A DNA stretch of 21,016 nt from DATBMA01 sp036555105 (GTDB lineage: Bacteria > Actinomycetota > Acidimicrobiia > Spongiisociales > ZC4RG35), in NCBI GenBank assembly GCA_036555105.1, contig DATBMA010000030.1, forward strand, positions 1 to 21,016, written 5' to 3'. Below are positions 8,339 through 16,536 of this stretch, in pieces. The notes under the pieces are model-generated. The model had not been told where the DNA came from, did not search any database, and saw only the letters and a program-made list of their open reading frames with translations. Positions within the stretch are counted from its first letter, which is position 1. Each line of letters opens with the position of its first letter. The position numbers were made by a program, and so were the translations under genes.

Positions 8339-9520
8339 GTGGACGCCGACAACCCGGTCATCGGCCTCCTCGGTCGCAGGCTCCGGCTGGCGGTGATCGG
8401 AGGCGGCCCTGGCAGCTTCATCGGGGCGATGCATCGCACCGCGGCCCGGCTGGACGACCGCTACGAGCTGGTAGCGGGTGCCCTCTCATCCGACCCCGAT
8501 CGCTCCCGCCAGGCGGCCCTTGGTCTCGGCCTGGCGGCCGACCGTGCCTACCCAGATGCCAGCGAGCTGCTGGACGGAGAGGCGGGCCGAGATGACGGGG
8601 CGGATGTGGTGGCGATCATGACCCCAAACGACACCCACCACGAGTACTCGGTGGGGGCGCTCGATCGGGGATTCGACGTCATCTGCGACAAGCCGATGAC
8701 CAATACCGTCGAGGAGGCGGCCGACCTCGCCGGCAAGGTCGAGTCCTCGGGACTGGTCTTCTGCCTCACCCACAACTACACCGGCTACCCCATGGTCCGA
8801 CAGGCGCGGGCCATGGCCGAGGACGGCCAGCTTGGGGTGGTGCGGCTGGTCCAGGTCGAGTACGTGCAGGGGGGCAAAGCGAGTGAGAACGACCCCGACC
8901 CCGCCTCCGGCCTGCCCTGGCGATATGACCCGGTAAGGGGCGGGCCTTCCCTGGTGATGGGCGACATCGGCACCCACGCCCACAACCTGGTCCGCTTCAT
9001 CACCGGGCTCGAGGTGTCGGAAGTGGCGGCCGAGGTGGGGACGATCGTCCCAGGGCGGCTCGTGCATGATTACGCCGGGGCGATGCTCCGGCTCGACAAC
9101 GGCGCCAGGGGGAGCTTCTGGGTGACCCAGGCGGCGGCCGGGGTCGAGAATTGCCTGCGGGTGCGGGTGTCGGGCACCAGGGGCACCATCGAGTGGATGC
9201 AAGAGCAGCCGACCACCCTCAGCTTCAAGCCGCTCGAGGGCCCGGCCGAGATCCGCACACCCAACGGCCCCGGGACCTTGCCGCTGGCCGCCAGGGCCAG
9301 CCGAATCGTGGCCGGACACCCCGAGGGGTTCCATGAGGGTTTCGCCACCATCTATGCCGATGCTGCCGAGGCCATTGCCGCTCGCCGGACCGGTGCCCAA
9401 CCCGACCCTCTGAGCCTTCACTTCCCCAACGCGGTCGATGGCCTATGTGGCGTTCAGTTCGTGGCATCTGTCATACGCTCCAGCCAGAATGGCGGGGAGT
9501 GGACGGCCTGTCCGACATGA
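8339..9520 (+). CDS. Gfo/Idh/MocA family oxidoreductase
   Basis: A 393-residue cytosolic NAD(P)-dependent dehydrogenase of the glucose-fructose oxidoreductase/inositol dehydrogenase family. The Rossmann motif is LAVIGGGPGSFIG (about residues 18-29). The family's EKP motif appears as CDKPM with Lys118, and the substrate-pocket motif is GDIGTHAH with Asp209 and His213. The C-terminal alpha/beta domain ends in a typical AxxSxxNGGEW. The GTG at 8339 lies 2 bp after the preceding stop and starts a protein of normal family length. It has no Shine-Dalgarno site, so translational coupling is likely. Substrates in this family are sugars, inositols and their derivatives, consistent with the carbohydrate context, but the exact one cannot be read from sequence. 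There is a 71-bp gap to the next gene. Confidence 0.9.
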   Translation: MDADNPVIGLLGRRLRLAVIGGGPGSFIGAMHRTAARLDDRYELVAGALSSDPDRSRQAALGLGLAADRAYPDASELLDGEAGRDDGADVVAIMTPNDTHHEYSVGALDRGFDVICDKPMTNTVEEAADLAGKVESSGLVFCLTHNYTGYPMVRQARAMAEDGQLGVVRLVQVEYVQGGKASENDPDPASGLPWRYDPVRGGPSLVMGDIGTHAHNLVRFITGLEVSEVAAEVGTIVPGRLVHDYAGAMLRLDNGARGSFWVTQAAAGVENCLRVRVSGTRGTIEWMQEQPTTLSFKPLEGPAEIRTPNGPGTLPLAARASRIVAGHPEGFHEGFATIYADAAEAIAARRTGAQPDPLSLHFPNAVDGLCGVQFVASVIRSSQNGGEWTACPT

Positions 9521-9591
9521 GGGCAGGTGCCACGCACAAGTCCGCGGCCATCGGCGGCTCCCCCGCCCGAAGCGACTAAACAAGGGACCCC

Positions 9592-11232
9592 GTGGCCAAA
9601 CCGTTCATCATCGCGATCGACGACGACGACCTCGTCCTGTCTGCAGTGACCCGGGACCTACGCCGCCAGTATTCGGAGTCATACAGCATCGTCTCGGTGG
9701 CGAGCGGGAAAGAAGCGCTCGCCACCCTGGAGGAGTTGCTGACCAGGGGAGATGCCGCCGCGTTGATCCTGGCCGACCAGCGCATGCCGGAGATGACCGG
9801 GGTGGACGTGCTGGAGGCCTCGTTGCGCCTCTTCCCCGATGCCAAGCGAGTCCTGCTCACCGCCTATGCCGACACCGAGGCGGCGATCGGCGCCATCAAC
9901 CGGGCCCAACTCGACCACTACATCCTCAAGCCCTGGGATCCTCCGGAGGATCGCCTCTATCCGATCCTCGACGACCTGCTGGCGGACTGGCAGGCGAGCT
10001 ACCGCCCGCCGTTCCGCGGCATCAGGGTGGTGGCCGACCGCTGGTCGCGGGAAGCCCACCAGCTCAAGGAGTTCCTCGCCCGCAACCAGGTCCCCTATCA
10101 GGCGATCGACGTCGAGGAGGGGGAGGAAGGCCGCATCCTGCTGGAGGCGGTGGGAGCCGCTTTCTACGAGCTGCCTGTGGTGGTGCTGGAGGACGGAAGT
10201 CATCTGGTCCGGCCATCGCCCTCCGAGTTGGCCGAAAAGGTGGGGATGCGAGCCCATGCCGAGTTGCCCTCTTACGACCTGGCGATCGTCGGCGGAGGCC
10301 CGGCCGGGCTGGCCTCGGCGGTCTACGGGGCCTCTGAGGGTCTCTCGACGGTGTTGATCGAGTCCGATGCGCCGGGTGGGCAGGCGGGCCAGAGCGCCAG
10401 GATCGAGAATTACCTCGGGTTCCCCGTCGGCCTTTCCGGAGCCGACCTCGCCCGACGGGCAGTCACCCAAGCGCGGCGATTCGGAGCCGAGTTGCTGGTG
10501 CCACTCTCGGTCTCAGAGGTCACTCGCAACGATCCGTTCCGGATCCTGAAGCTGTCCGACGGCAGCGAGATCTCGTGCAAGGCGCTGGTGGTGGCAACGG
10601 GTGTCCAGTACCGCTTGCTGCCGGCGGATGGGGCCGACCGCCTTGCCGGTGCCGGCCTCTTCTACGGCGCCTCGGCCGTGGAAGCCAACATCTATCAGGG
10701 CCATGAGGTGGCCATCATCGGGGCAGGCAACTCTGCCGGGCAGTCGGCCGTCTACCTGTCAGGGTTCGCCCGCAAGGTGACGATGCTCGTAAAGGGCCCC
10801 TCCCTCGACGAATACATGTCGCGCTATCTGATCGATCGCATCACCGGGATCGAGAACATCGAGGTGCGCTACCAGGTTGACGCCAGGGCGATTCACGGCA
10901 CCGATCGGGTCGAGGGCATCACCATCGGGGGTCCCGCAGACGACGAGACGCTGCCGGTCTCAGCCGTATTCGTCTTCATCGGACAAGCCCCCCGGACCGA
11001 ATGGCTGGGCGATGTTGTGCAGAGGGACGAACAGGGCTTCATCCTCACCGGAAACGACTGCCGGGTCGACACCTGGCCCCTCACCCGGGCTCGGTTGCCG
11101 CTGGAGACCTCGGTCCCGGGCATTTTTGCCGCCGGGGACGTCCGTTCCGGCTCGATCAAGCGGGTTGCCTCCGCCACAGGGGAGGGGGCGATGGCAGTCA
11201 GGTTCGTGCACGAGCACCTCGCCTCCCTATGA
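9592..11232 (+). CDS. Response regulator receiver fused to thioredoxin-reductase-like flavoprotein
   Basis: A 546-residue cytosolic three-part protein. Residues 1-~135 are a CheY-like receiver with an intact acidic pocket (Asp10-13), phosphoacceptor Asp62, Thr90 and Lys113 (LKPW). Residues ~138-220 resemble a glutaredoxin/thioredoxin fold (VVADRWSREAHQLKEFLARN) but have no CxxC. Residues ~228-546 are a thioredoxin-reductase-type flavoprotein with FAD motif GGGPAG (~234), PGGQAGQSARIENY, NAD(P)H motif GAGNSAG (~380) and the FAD-closing AAGDVRSGSIKRVASATGEG. The usual redox CxxC is replaced by FYGASAVEA. Only two cysteines exist (EISCKAL, GNDCRV) and they are not paired. This architecture is known and is usually annotated as a fused response regulator/thioredoxin-disulfide reductase; disulfide reduction looks impossible here. 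GTG start with AAGGGA upstream. The stop overlaps the kinase start (ATGA), pointing to a signalling pair. Confidence 0.9.
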   Translation: MAKPFIIAIDDDDLVLSAVTRDLRRQYSESYSIVSVASGKEALATLEELLTRGDAAALILADQRMPEMTGVDVLEASLRLFPDAKRVLLTAYADTEAAIGAINRAQLDHYILKPWDPPEDRLYPILDDLLADWQASYRPPFRGIRVVADRWSREAHQLKEFLARNQVPYQAIDVEEGEEGRILLEAVGAAFYELPVVVLEDGSHLVRPSPSELAEKVGMRAHAELPSYDLAIVGGGPAGLASAVYGASEGLSTVLIESDAPGGQAGQSARIENYLGFPVGLSGADLARRAVTQARRFGAELLVPLSVSEVTRNDPFRILKLSDGSEISCKALVVATGVQYRLLPADGADRLAGAGLFYGASAVEANIYQGHEVAIIGAGNSAGQSAVYLSGFARKVTMLVKGPSLDEYMSRYLIDRITGIENIEVRYQVDARAIHGTDRVEGITIGGPADDETLPVSAVFVFIGQAPRTEWLGDVVQRDEQGFILTGNDCRVDTWPLTRARLPLETSVPGIFAAGDVRSGSIKRVASATGEGAMAVRFVHEHLASL

Positions 11233-12530
11233 ACCCGAAGGAGCTGCTGCGGGGGCTCCCCTACTTCGCCGGCATCTCCGAGGAGGACCTCGACGACCTC
11301 TGCCGGTCGTCCGCGGTGGTCGAGGTCCCCAAGGGGACGGTGATCATCGAAGAAGGACAGCCGGCTGAGGCACTCTTCGTAGTGGCCGATGGCCGATTCC
11401 TGGCCACGCAACAGCGGGCCGACCGCCAGATCATCCTGGGCGACGCCGGCCCCGGTGAGCCGCTTGGAGAGCTGTCTGTCCTCCAGGGCCTGGAGGCCTC
11501 TGCCACGGTCAAGGCAGTCGAAGACAGCCAAGTGGTGTCGGTGTCACGGGAGGCGGTTGAGCGGCTCACCTCGAGCCCGGCCGCCGTCAAGGCGATCCTC
11601 GGCATCGTGGTTGCCAGGCTGAGAGAGCGTGAGGTCTCGGTGGTCCATGCCGACAAGATGGCGGCGCTCGGAACCAATGCCGCCGGGCTGGCTCACGAGT
11701 TCAACAATCCCGCTGCTGCCGTCAAGCGCACCGCGCAGGAGCTGGGGGAGGTGGTTGCCCGCCTGACCGAGGATGTGGGAGGAGGGCAGGGGCCGCTCGA
11801 TCCCCCCTCCTCCGCCCTGGAGCGATCGAGCCGAGAGGAGGCGGTTGGCACCTACCTCGAGCGCCTGGCCGTGGCCGACCCATGGGAACTTGCCCCGGCC
11901 CTGGTGGCTGCGGGGTGGGACCAGCCTTCCCTGGCATCGCAGGCATCATCGCCCGATGCTGTCAGCCGAATGGCGCTGGCCCTGGAGGCGCGACGCCTGA
12001 CTGACGAGATGGCCACCGCAGGCAACCGGATCTCCGAACTGGTTAACGCAGTGAAGAGATTCGTCTATCTCGACCAGGCGCCGGTGCAGGACGTCGACGT
12101 CAACCAGGGGATCAAGGAGGCGCTGCTGCTGCTCAAGCACAAGACTGCCGGTATGGATGTCTCCACCAGCCTGGGGGAGTTGCCGCACATCGAAGCCAAG
12201 GGGAGCGAGCTCAACCAGGTGTGGATGAACTTGATCGACAATGCCATCGACGCCGCCGGCCCTGGGGGCCGGGTAGAGGTGAGGAGCCGCCAAGCCGACG
12301 AGGGAATCGTGGTCGAGGTCGAGAACACCGGGCCGGCCATCCCACCCGACGTGCTCCCGCGGCTGTTCGAGACCTTCTTCACCACCAAGGAGCCTGGACG
12401 GGGAACCGGCCTGGGTCTGGCCACATCGGACAAGGTGGTGACCGAGCACTCGGGCCGGATCGAGGTCGAGTCGGTCACCGACAGCACGGTGTTCAGGGTG
12501 ACACTGCCCCTGAAGCTGCCCAAGGAGTGA
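11229..12530 (+). CDS. Cyclic-nucleotide-binding-domain sensor histidine kinase
   Basis: A 433-residue soluble kinase without membrane segments. Residues 1-~125 form a CRP-type sensor domain (GELSVLQGLEASATVKA). At the position of CRP Arg82, which holds the cyclic phosphate, there is Ala, so the ligand may not be cAMP. A short helix leads to the H-box LAHEFNNP with phosphoacceptor His156. A long helical dimerisation segment follows. Then come the N-box (Asn334 to Asn338, NLIDNAIDAA), the G1-like VENTGPAIPPDV, F-box LFETFFTTK and G2-like GTGLGLATS (~391). The catalytic set is complete. ATG at 11229 overlaps the receiver-flavoprotein stop, so the two are co-translated, and His156 to Asp62 phosphotransfer is the obvious hypothesis. 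The region between H-box and N-box is longer than usual, with a predicted helical insert around residues 170-250. Confidence 0.88.
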   Translation: MNPKELLRGLPYFAGISEEDLDDLCRSSAVVEVPKGTVIIEEGQPAEALFVVADGRFLATQQRADRQIILGDAGPGEPLGELSVLQGLEASATVKAVEDSQVVSVSREAVERLTSSPAAVKAILGIVVARLREREVSVVHADKMAALGTNAAGLAHEFNNPAAAVKRTAQELGEVVARLTEDVGGGQGPLDPPSSALERSSREEAVGTYLERLAVADPWELAPALVAAGWDQPSLASQASSPDAVSRMALALEARRLTDEMATAGNRISELVNAVKRFVYLDQAPVQDVDVNQGIKEALLLLKHKTAGMDVSTSLGELPHIEAKGSELNQVWMNLIDNAIDAAGPGGRVEVRSRQADEGIVVEVENTGPAIPPDVLPRLFETFFTTKEPGRGTGLGLATSDKVVTEHSGRIEVESVTDSTVFRVTLPLKLPKE

Positions 12531-12532
12531 AC

Positions 12533-12580
12533 AGTCGCACGGTCGCACGGTCGCACGGTCGCACAGTCACACGGTCGCAC
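12533..12580. repeat. Six tandem copies of an 8-bp unit (GGTCGCAC)
   Basis: Units read AGTCGCAC, GGTCGCAC (three times), AGTCACAC and GGTCGCAC, directly in phase with no spacers. The array begins 3 nt after the histidine-kinase stop and ends 48 nt before the YecM-family start. The following bases carry looser GAGAC-like repeats (12583-12625). The 8-bp unit is not a multiple of three and lies outside genes. It could be a slippage-prone microsatellite that changes the spacing between the two units, or a protein-binding array. Confidence 0.9.
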
Positions 12581-12628
12581 TGCGAGACTCGAGACCGTGA
12601 GACCCCGAGGCGCCGGACCTGAGACCTG

Positions 12629-13243
12629 ATGCTGCTGCCCGGTAGTGACCCGATAGCCGACCCAATCATGGAACTGATCGGTGACTACCGCGCGTTCACA
12701 GCGCTGCAGCGTGACCGCCTGGCAACGCGCGGCATCGACATAGCGCCGTATGCGCTGAGCCACCTGGCGGTCCGCGTCCCCGAGTGGGACCAATACGTGC
12801 ACCTTCGGACGCTTCTCGAGCGGCACGCGGCCGCCAGCTTCGAGAACGTTTGGAACGGTCGGCCGATCTCGTTGATCCTTCTCGCCGAGCCGCTCCGCGT
12901 CCTCGACGGCCAGGAGATCCCACTTATCGAGCTGATCCCACCCGTCCACCAGCGGGTCTACAAGATGGGCATGGAGCACTTCGGAGTGGTCGTAGGCGAG
13001 GAGGTCGACGACTTCTCCCGTCGGCACAGGGCAGCTCTGACCGGCCAGCAGTTCCAGAACCAGTGGAACGAGCCGTATTACATCCTGTTCGAGGACTTCA
13101 CCCACGTGAAGTTCCACAGCCGGTCGCTGCGCGCGGTGGTCGAACTGCAGGGCGGCAAGTTCGACGGCGTCCACCATGTCGACGGCTGGGTCCCACAGCG
13201 GCTGGTCACGGCGACCGGCCCGAACCCCCTGCCGCGACCGTGA
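12629..13243 (+). CDS. yecM: YecM-family protein (VOC-like fold)
   Basis: A 204-residue cytosolic protein of the YecM/DUF991 family, a glyoxalase/dioxygenase-like fold without a demonstrated reaction. Segments matching E. coli YecM include LATRGIDI..ALSHLAVRV, FENVWNGRPISLILLAEP, IPLIELIPP and the metal-site-like MEHFGVVVG and HVKFHSRSL. The start is uncertain: ATG at 12629 is the first, but ATG at 12668 (MELIGDYRAFT) gives a 191-residue protein closer to the family's N-terminus. The stop overlaps the GTG of the cyclase-like gene (GTGA at 13240-13243), so the two are likely co-translated. No functional link between the two is known. Confidence 0.85.
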   Translation: MLLPGSDPIADPIMELIGDYRAFTALQRDRLATRGIDIAPYALSHLAVRVPEWDQYVHLRTLLERHAAASFENVWNGRPISLILLAEPLRVLDGQEIPLIELIPPVHQRVYKMGMEHFGVVVGEEVDDFSRRHRAALTGQQFQNQWNEPYYILFEDFTHVKFHSRSLRAVVELQGGKFDGVHHVDGWVPQRLVTATGPNPLPRP

Positions 13244-15852
13244 CTCCCCTTCCCACCGGCAACGTCACCTTCCTCTTCACCGATATCGAAGGGTCCACTC
13301 GGCTGCTGCAGGCCGCAGGTGACGGATACCGGTCGTTGCTCGAGAGGCACGCGGAGATCATCCGGGAGGCCATCACCACACACCGGGGAGTGGAGGTCTC
13401 CACCGAGGGTGACGCCTTCTTCGCGGTGTTCCCGTCGGCAGCCGATGCGGTGATGGCGGTGGCGCGGGCCCAGGAAGGGCTGGCGGCCGAGAGCTGGTCG
13501 GACGGGTTGGCCGTGAAGGTGAGGATGGGCCTCCACACCGGGGAGGCGGTGTTGGGCGGTGACAACTACATAGGGATCGACGTCCACCGCGGAGCCCGCA
13601 TCGCCGCCGCCGGGCACGGAGGCCAGGTCCTGGTCTCACAGTCGACCGAGGCCCTGGTGCGGGGCTCTCTGCCGGAAAAGCTCAGGCTCAGAGACCTCGG
13701 CTCGCACGGGCTCAAGGACCTGGCCGCGCCAGAGCACATCTTCCAACTCGACATCGCCGGGCTGCCTGCGGAGTTCCCTGCCCTCCGGAGCATCGGGTCG
13801 TCCCGCACGCGCCTCCCGGTCCAGCTGACCTCGTTCGTCGGCCGCGAGAAGGAAATCGCCGAGATCGGCGAGCGCCTGCGCCAGGGCAGGCTGGTGACCC
13901 TGACCGGCCCGGGCGGGACAGGCAAGACCCGGCTGGCACTGCAGGTGGCAGCGGCGGCGGAGAATGACTTCCCCGACGGCGTCTTTTTCGTCGATCTGGC
14001 GCCGATCGAAGATCCCATGCTGGTGGCGCCGGCGGTGTCGGCCGTTCTGGGCCTGCAATCCACCCCTGAGGATGTCGACGCTCGCCTCACCCGATATCTC
14101 GAGAACGAATCCCTGCTCCTGGTGCTCGACAACTTCGAACAATTGCTGGAGGCGGCACCGGCGGTGGCGGGATGGATGCGGGCGGCACCGGGTATCAAGG
14201 TGCTCGCCACCTCCCGCGCCGCGTTGCGGGTGTCGGGAGAGGTCGAGTACCAGGTGGCGCCGCTGCAGCTGCCAGACCCGGCCGATCTGCCGGCCGTCGA
14301 GGTCTTGGAGACGATGGAGGCCATTCGTCTGTTCGTTGATCGGGCCCGAGCCGCTCGTGCGGACTTCCGGCTCGATCCTGCCAACGCCGCCGCGGTGGCC
14401 GACATAGTCGCCCGACTGGACGGGTTGCCCCTCGCCATCGAACTAGCCGCCGCCCGGGTCAAGGTGCTTCCGCCGAAAGCCATCCTCGATCGGCTCAGCT
14501 CGACCCTCGACCTGCTCACGGCGGGCTCCCGTGACCTCCCTTCCCGCCAGCAGAGCCTGCGGGCCGCGATTCAGTGGAGCTATGACCTGCTGGATGAGGG
14601 TGACCGTGCGCTCCTGCGAAGGCTGGGGGTCTTCGTGCGCGGGGCTCCTCTTGAGGCCATCGAGGATGTGTGCTCTGGGGGTGCGGTAACGGACGTGTTC
14701 GACGCCCTCCAATCCTTGGTGGAGCACAGCCTGGTGCGGACCGTGGACGAGGGCGAGAGCAACCGATTCCACCTGCTGGAAACGATCCGGGTATTCGCCC
14801 TCGACATGCTGCGGACGGAGGGGGAGGAAGAGTCGGTCCGCCGTGACCACTTCGGCCACTACTCCGCACTCGCCGCCTCTGCTGCCGCACACGTGCTTGC
14901 GAGCTCATCACCGATGTGGCTGGACCGCCTGGAGACCGAGAATGACAACCTCCGGGCCGCCCTCAACTGGGCACTGCAGATGGGCAACTCGGTCGGTGCG
15001 TCGAACATGGTGGGCAACCTATGGCGCTTCTGGCAGCGCCGGGGCCACGTAGCGGAGGGGCGCGAGAAGGTGGCGGCCGTGCTGGCCCTTCCGGCGGCCG
15101 ATCCGGCTGCTCGCTTCGCCGCCCTGGAAGCTGCCGGGGGCCTGGCTTACTGGCAGGCCGATCTCCCCACTGCGATCGAGGCGTACGAGGAGCAGGAGCA
15201 GCTCGCCAGGGAGATGGGCGACGACGGTCTGCTGATCGACGCCCTCTTCAACCTCCGCATCACCCAGTACATCGCCGATATCGACGGGGCGCGCACGCGG
15301 GGGGCGGTGCAGGAGCTGTTCGACGAGGCCAACGCCCTGGCCGAGAAGCTAGGTGACCCTGCCCGGCTGGCGAGTGTCAACTGGGGCATTGGGACCGCCC
15401 TGGCCCAGGGAGGAAGGCCGGGTGCTGTGGAGTACCTCGATCGGGCGCTCGCGGGCTATGGCGCCACCGGCAACGACTTCATGGTCGGCTGGTCGCGCCG
15501 GATGCGGTCCATCGCCCTGATCACGGAGGGCGAAGGCGACGAGGCCAGGGACGATCTGCGGGCCGCTCTGGACATCTTCCTGGCCGCCGGGGATCTCTCG
15601 GCGGTGACCGCAATCGTCCAGGACTACGCCGCCCTCGCTCTGGCAGAGCACAGGTATGACGTCACCCTGCGGCTGGTGGGAGCGGTCTCGGCCCTTGCCA
15701 TGGAATCCGAGACCTCGATCATCGACTTCACCGCCAACCGGCTGCCCGACCTCAACCACGCCATCGAGGCCGTTGGCGAGGAGCGGGCCGACAAGCTGGT
15801 GGCGGAGGGACGGGCTTGGAGCCTCCCGGAGCTCATCGAGATATTGCGGTAG
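13240..15852 (+). CDS. Class III cyclase-like / STAND ATPase / TPR regulator
   Basis: An 870-residue multidomain protein. Residues ~8-170 are an adenylate/guanylate cyclase homology domain with both metal aspartates, Asp15 (FTDIEGST) and Asp58 (STEGD). The adenine-selecting Lys position (KxxGD in cyclases) is Ser54. The transition-state Asn is His116 (DVHRGARI), while Arg120 is kept, so cyclase activity is doubtful. Residues ~200-530 are a STAND/NB-ARC-like ATPase: Walker A GPGGTGKT with Lys229, Walker B LLLVLD ending at Asp297, then LPLAIELAAAR and a winged-helix-like segment (YDLLDEGDRALLRRLGVFV). The remaining ~300 residues are helical repeats of TPR type. Similar architectures are common in actinobacteria, often ending in a LuxR DNA-binding domain; none is present here. 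Probably a ligand-triggered signalling switch. GTG start overlaps the YecM gene stop. Confidence 0.88.
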   Translation: MTPLPTGNVTFLFTDIEGSTRLLQAAGDGYRSLLERHAEIIREAITTHRGVEVSTEGDAFFAVFPSAADAVMAVARAQEGLAAESWSDGLAVKVRMGLHTGEAVLGGDNYIGIDVHRGARIAAAGHGGQVLVSQSTEALVRGSLPEKLRLRDLGSHGLKDLAAPEHIFQLDIAGLPAEFPALRSIGSSRTRLPVQLTSFVGREKEIAEIGERLRQGRLVTLTGPGGTGKTRLALQVAAAAENDFPDGVFFVDLAPIEDPMLVAPAVSAVLGLQSTPEDVDARLTRYLENESLLLVLDNFEQLLEAAPAVAGWMRAAPGIKVLATSRAALRVSGEVEYQVAPLQLPDPADLPAVEVLETMEAIRLFVDRARAARADFRLDPANAAAVADIVARLDGLPLAIELAAARVKVLPPKAILDRLSSTLDLLTAGSRDLPSRQQSLRAAIQWSYDLLDEGDRALLRRLGVFVRGAPLEAIEDVCSGGAVTDVFDALQSLVEHSLVRTVDEGESNRFHLLETIRVFALDMLRTEGEEESVRRDHFGHYSALAASAAAHVLASSSPMWLDRLETENDNLRAALNWALQMGNSVGASNMVGNLWRFWQRRGHVAEGREKVAAVLALPAADPAARFAALEAAGGLAYWQADLPTAIEAYEEQEQLAREMGDDGLLIDALFNLRITQYIADIDGARTRGAVQELFDEANALAEKLGDPARLASVNWGIGTALAQGGRPGAVEYLDRALAGYGATGNDFMVGWSRRMRSIALITEGEGDEARDDLRAALDIFLAAGDLSAVTAIVQDYAALALAEHRYDVTLRLVGAVSALAMESETSIIDFTANRLPDLNHAIEAVGEERADKLVAEGRAWSLPELIEILR

Positions 15853-16536
15853 TCACCACACCGGCCATGGAAAGGCCGGGCGGTCGGTCGGCGGTTGGGG
15901 GTGGACGGGGTCCGTTATCAGGGCCGACATCCTGGCGGCGAGGGCCCTGGCTTCGACCCGAGACAGGAGCCGCTCAACTCGCTTGGCCAGCCCTCGCTCC
16001 ATCTCCTCGGAGGCGGCGGCGATCGCCTTCTGCAGTTCCTCCGGGATCGTCGCTCCGGCCAGCCCCCACATGACCGTTCGCAACTTGTCGTGATGGTGAA
16101 AGGTGAGAGCATTGTCGATTGCCCACAAGCGTCCGCCATCCTTCTCTCTGAGCAGGTGACCGAGCTTGCGGTCGGCGTTGTTGCATATGAGGTCGAGTAC
16201 TGCAATCGGCCACACCACGGGGCGGGGGGTGGGCAGGAGCAGGTCCCGGGGGTCGAATGACTCGTCCTCTTCGAGCCAGCGCTGGGCAGACCCTGGCCCG
16301 AATTGCCCGGTGGCCAGAACCGTCTCCGGGACGACCCCGATTGCCAACGCCTCGCTGAGCTCATATGCCAGCACCTCCCGGCCGGCCAGCGTGCCTGCCC
16401 GAAAGTCGTGCAACGGCCGTTCACCCTGGTTCGGCTTGTAGACCCAGAGGGTCTCCTCGCGATCCCTGGCCAGCAGGGTGAAGTTGGAGGCGTTGGCAAG
16501 CCTGCCCTCGATGGCGACCAGCTCGAGCAAGCTCAC
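15853..16536 (-). CDS. SCO1664-family protein (PI3/4-kinase-like fold)
   Basis: A 227-residue cytosolic protein of the actinobacterial SCO1664 family. Function is unknown. It resembles phosphatidylinositol-kinase-like enzymes: a nucleotide-binding Lys candidate in LWVYKPNQGERPLHDF, a catalytic-loop-like DLICNNADRKLGHLL and a metal-site-like LWAIDNALTFH. The GTG start at 16536 overlaps the DUF3090 stop by four bases (GTGA), so it is the last gene of a coupled trio. Its stop codon directly abuts the stop of the convergent cyclase-like gene, leaving no intergenic base. In other actinobacteria this trio is reported near the mycothiol gene mshC; no mshC is visible here. Confidence 0.85.
   Translation of the reverse strand: MSLLELVAIEGRLANASNFTLLARDREETLWVYKPNQGERPLHDFRAGTLAGREVLAYELSEALAIGVVPETVLATGQFGPGSAQRWLEEDESFDPRDLLLPTPRPVVWPIAVLDLICNNADRKLGHLLREKDGGRLWAIDNALTFHHHDKLRTVMWGLAGATIPEELQKAIAAASEEMERGLAKRVERLLSRVEARALAARMSALITDPVHPQPPTDRPAFPWPVW

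Noticed and set aside
8486..9421. 311-residue minus-strand open frame
   Set aside because: Antisense shadow of the Gfo/Idh/MocA gene, with low-complexity composition typical of high-GC opposite frames.
12065..13177. 370-residue minus-strand open frame covering the 8-bp repeats
   Set aside because: It runs antisense through both the kinase catalytic domain and the YecM-family gene and includes a translated microsatellite; no recognisable domain.
13566..14519. 317-residue Ser/Arg-rich minus-strand frame
   Set aside because: Opposite frame of the STAND ATPase coding region, whose Walker motifs prove the + strand is real.
15861..15879. CCGGCC/GGCCGG stem just after the cyclase-like stop as a terminator
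   Set aside because: Only 6 bp, no T tract after it, and it lies inside the SCO1664-type coding sequence.
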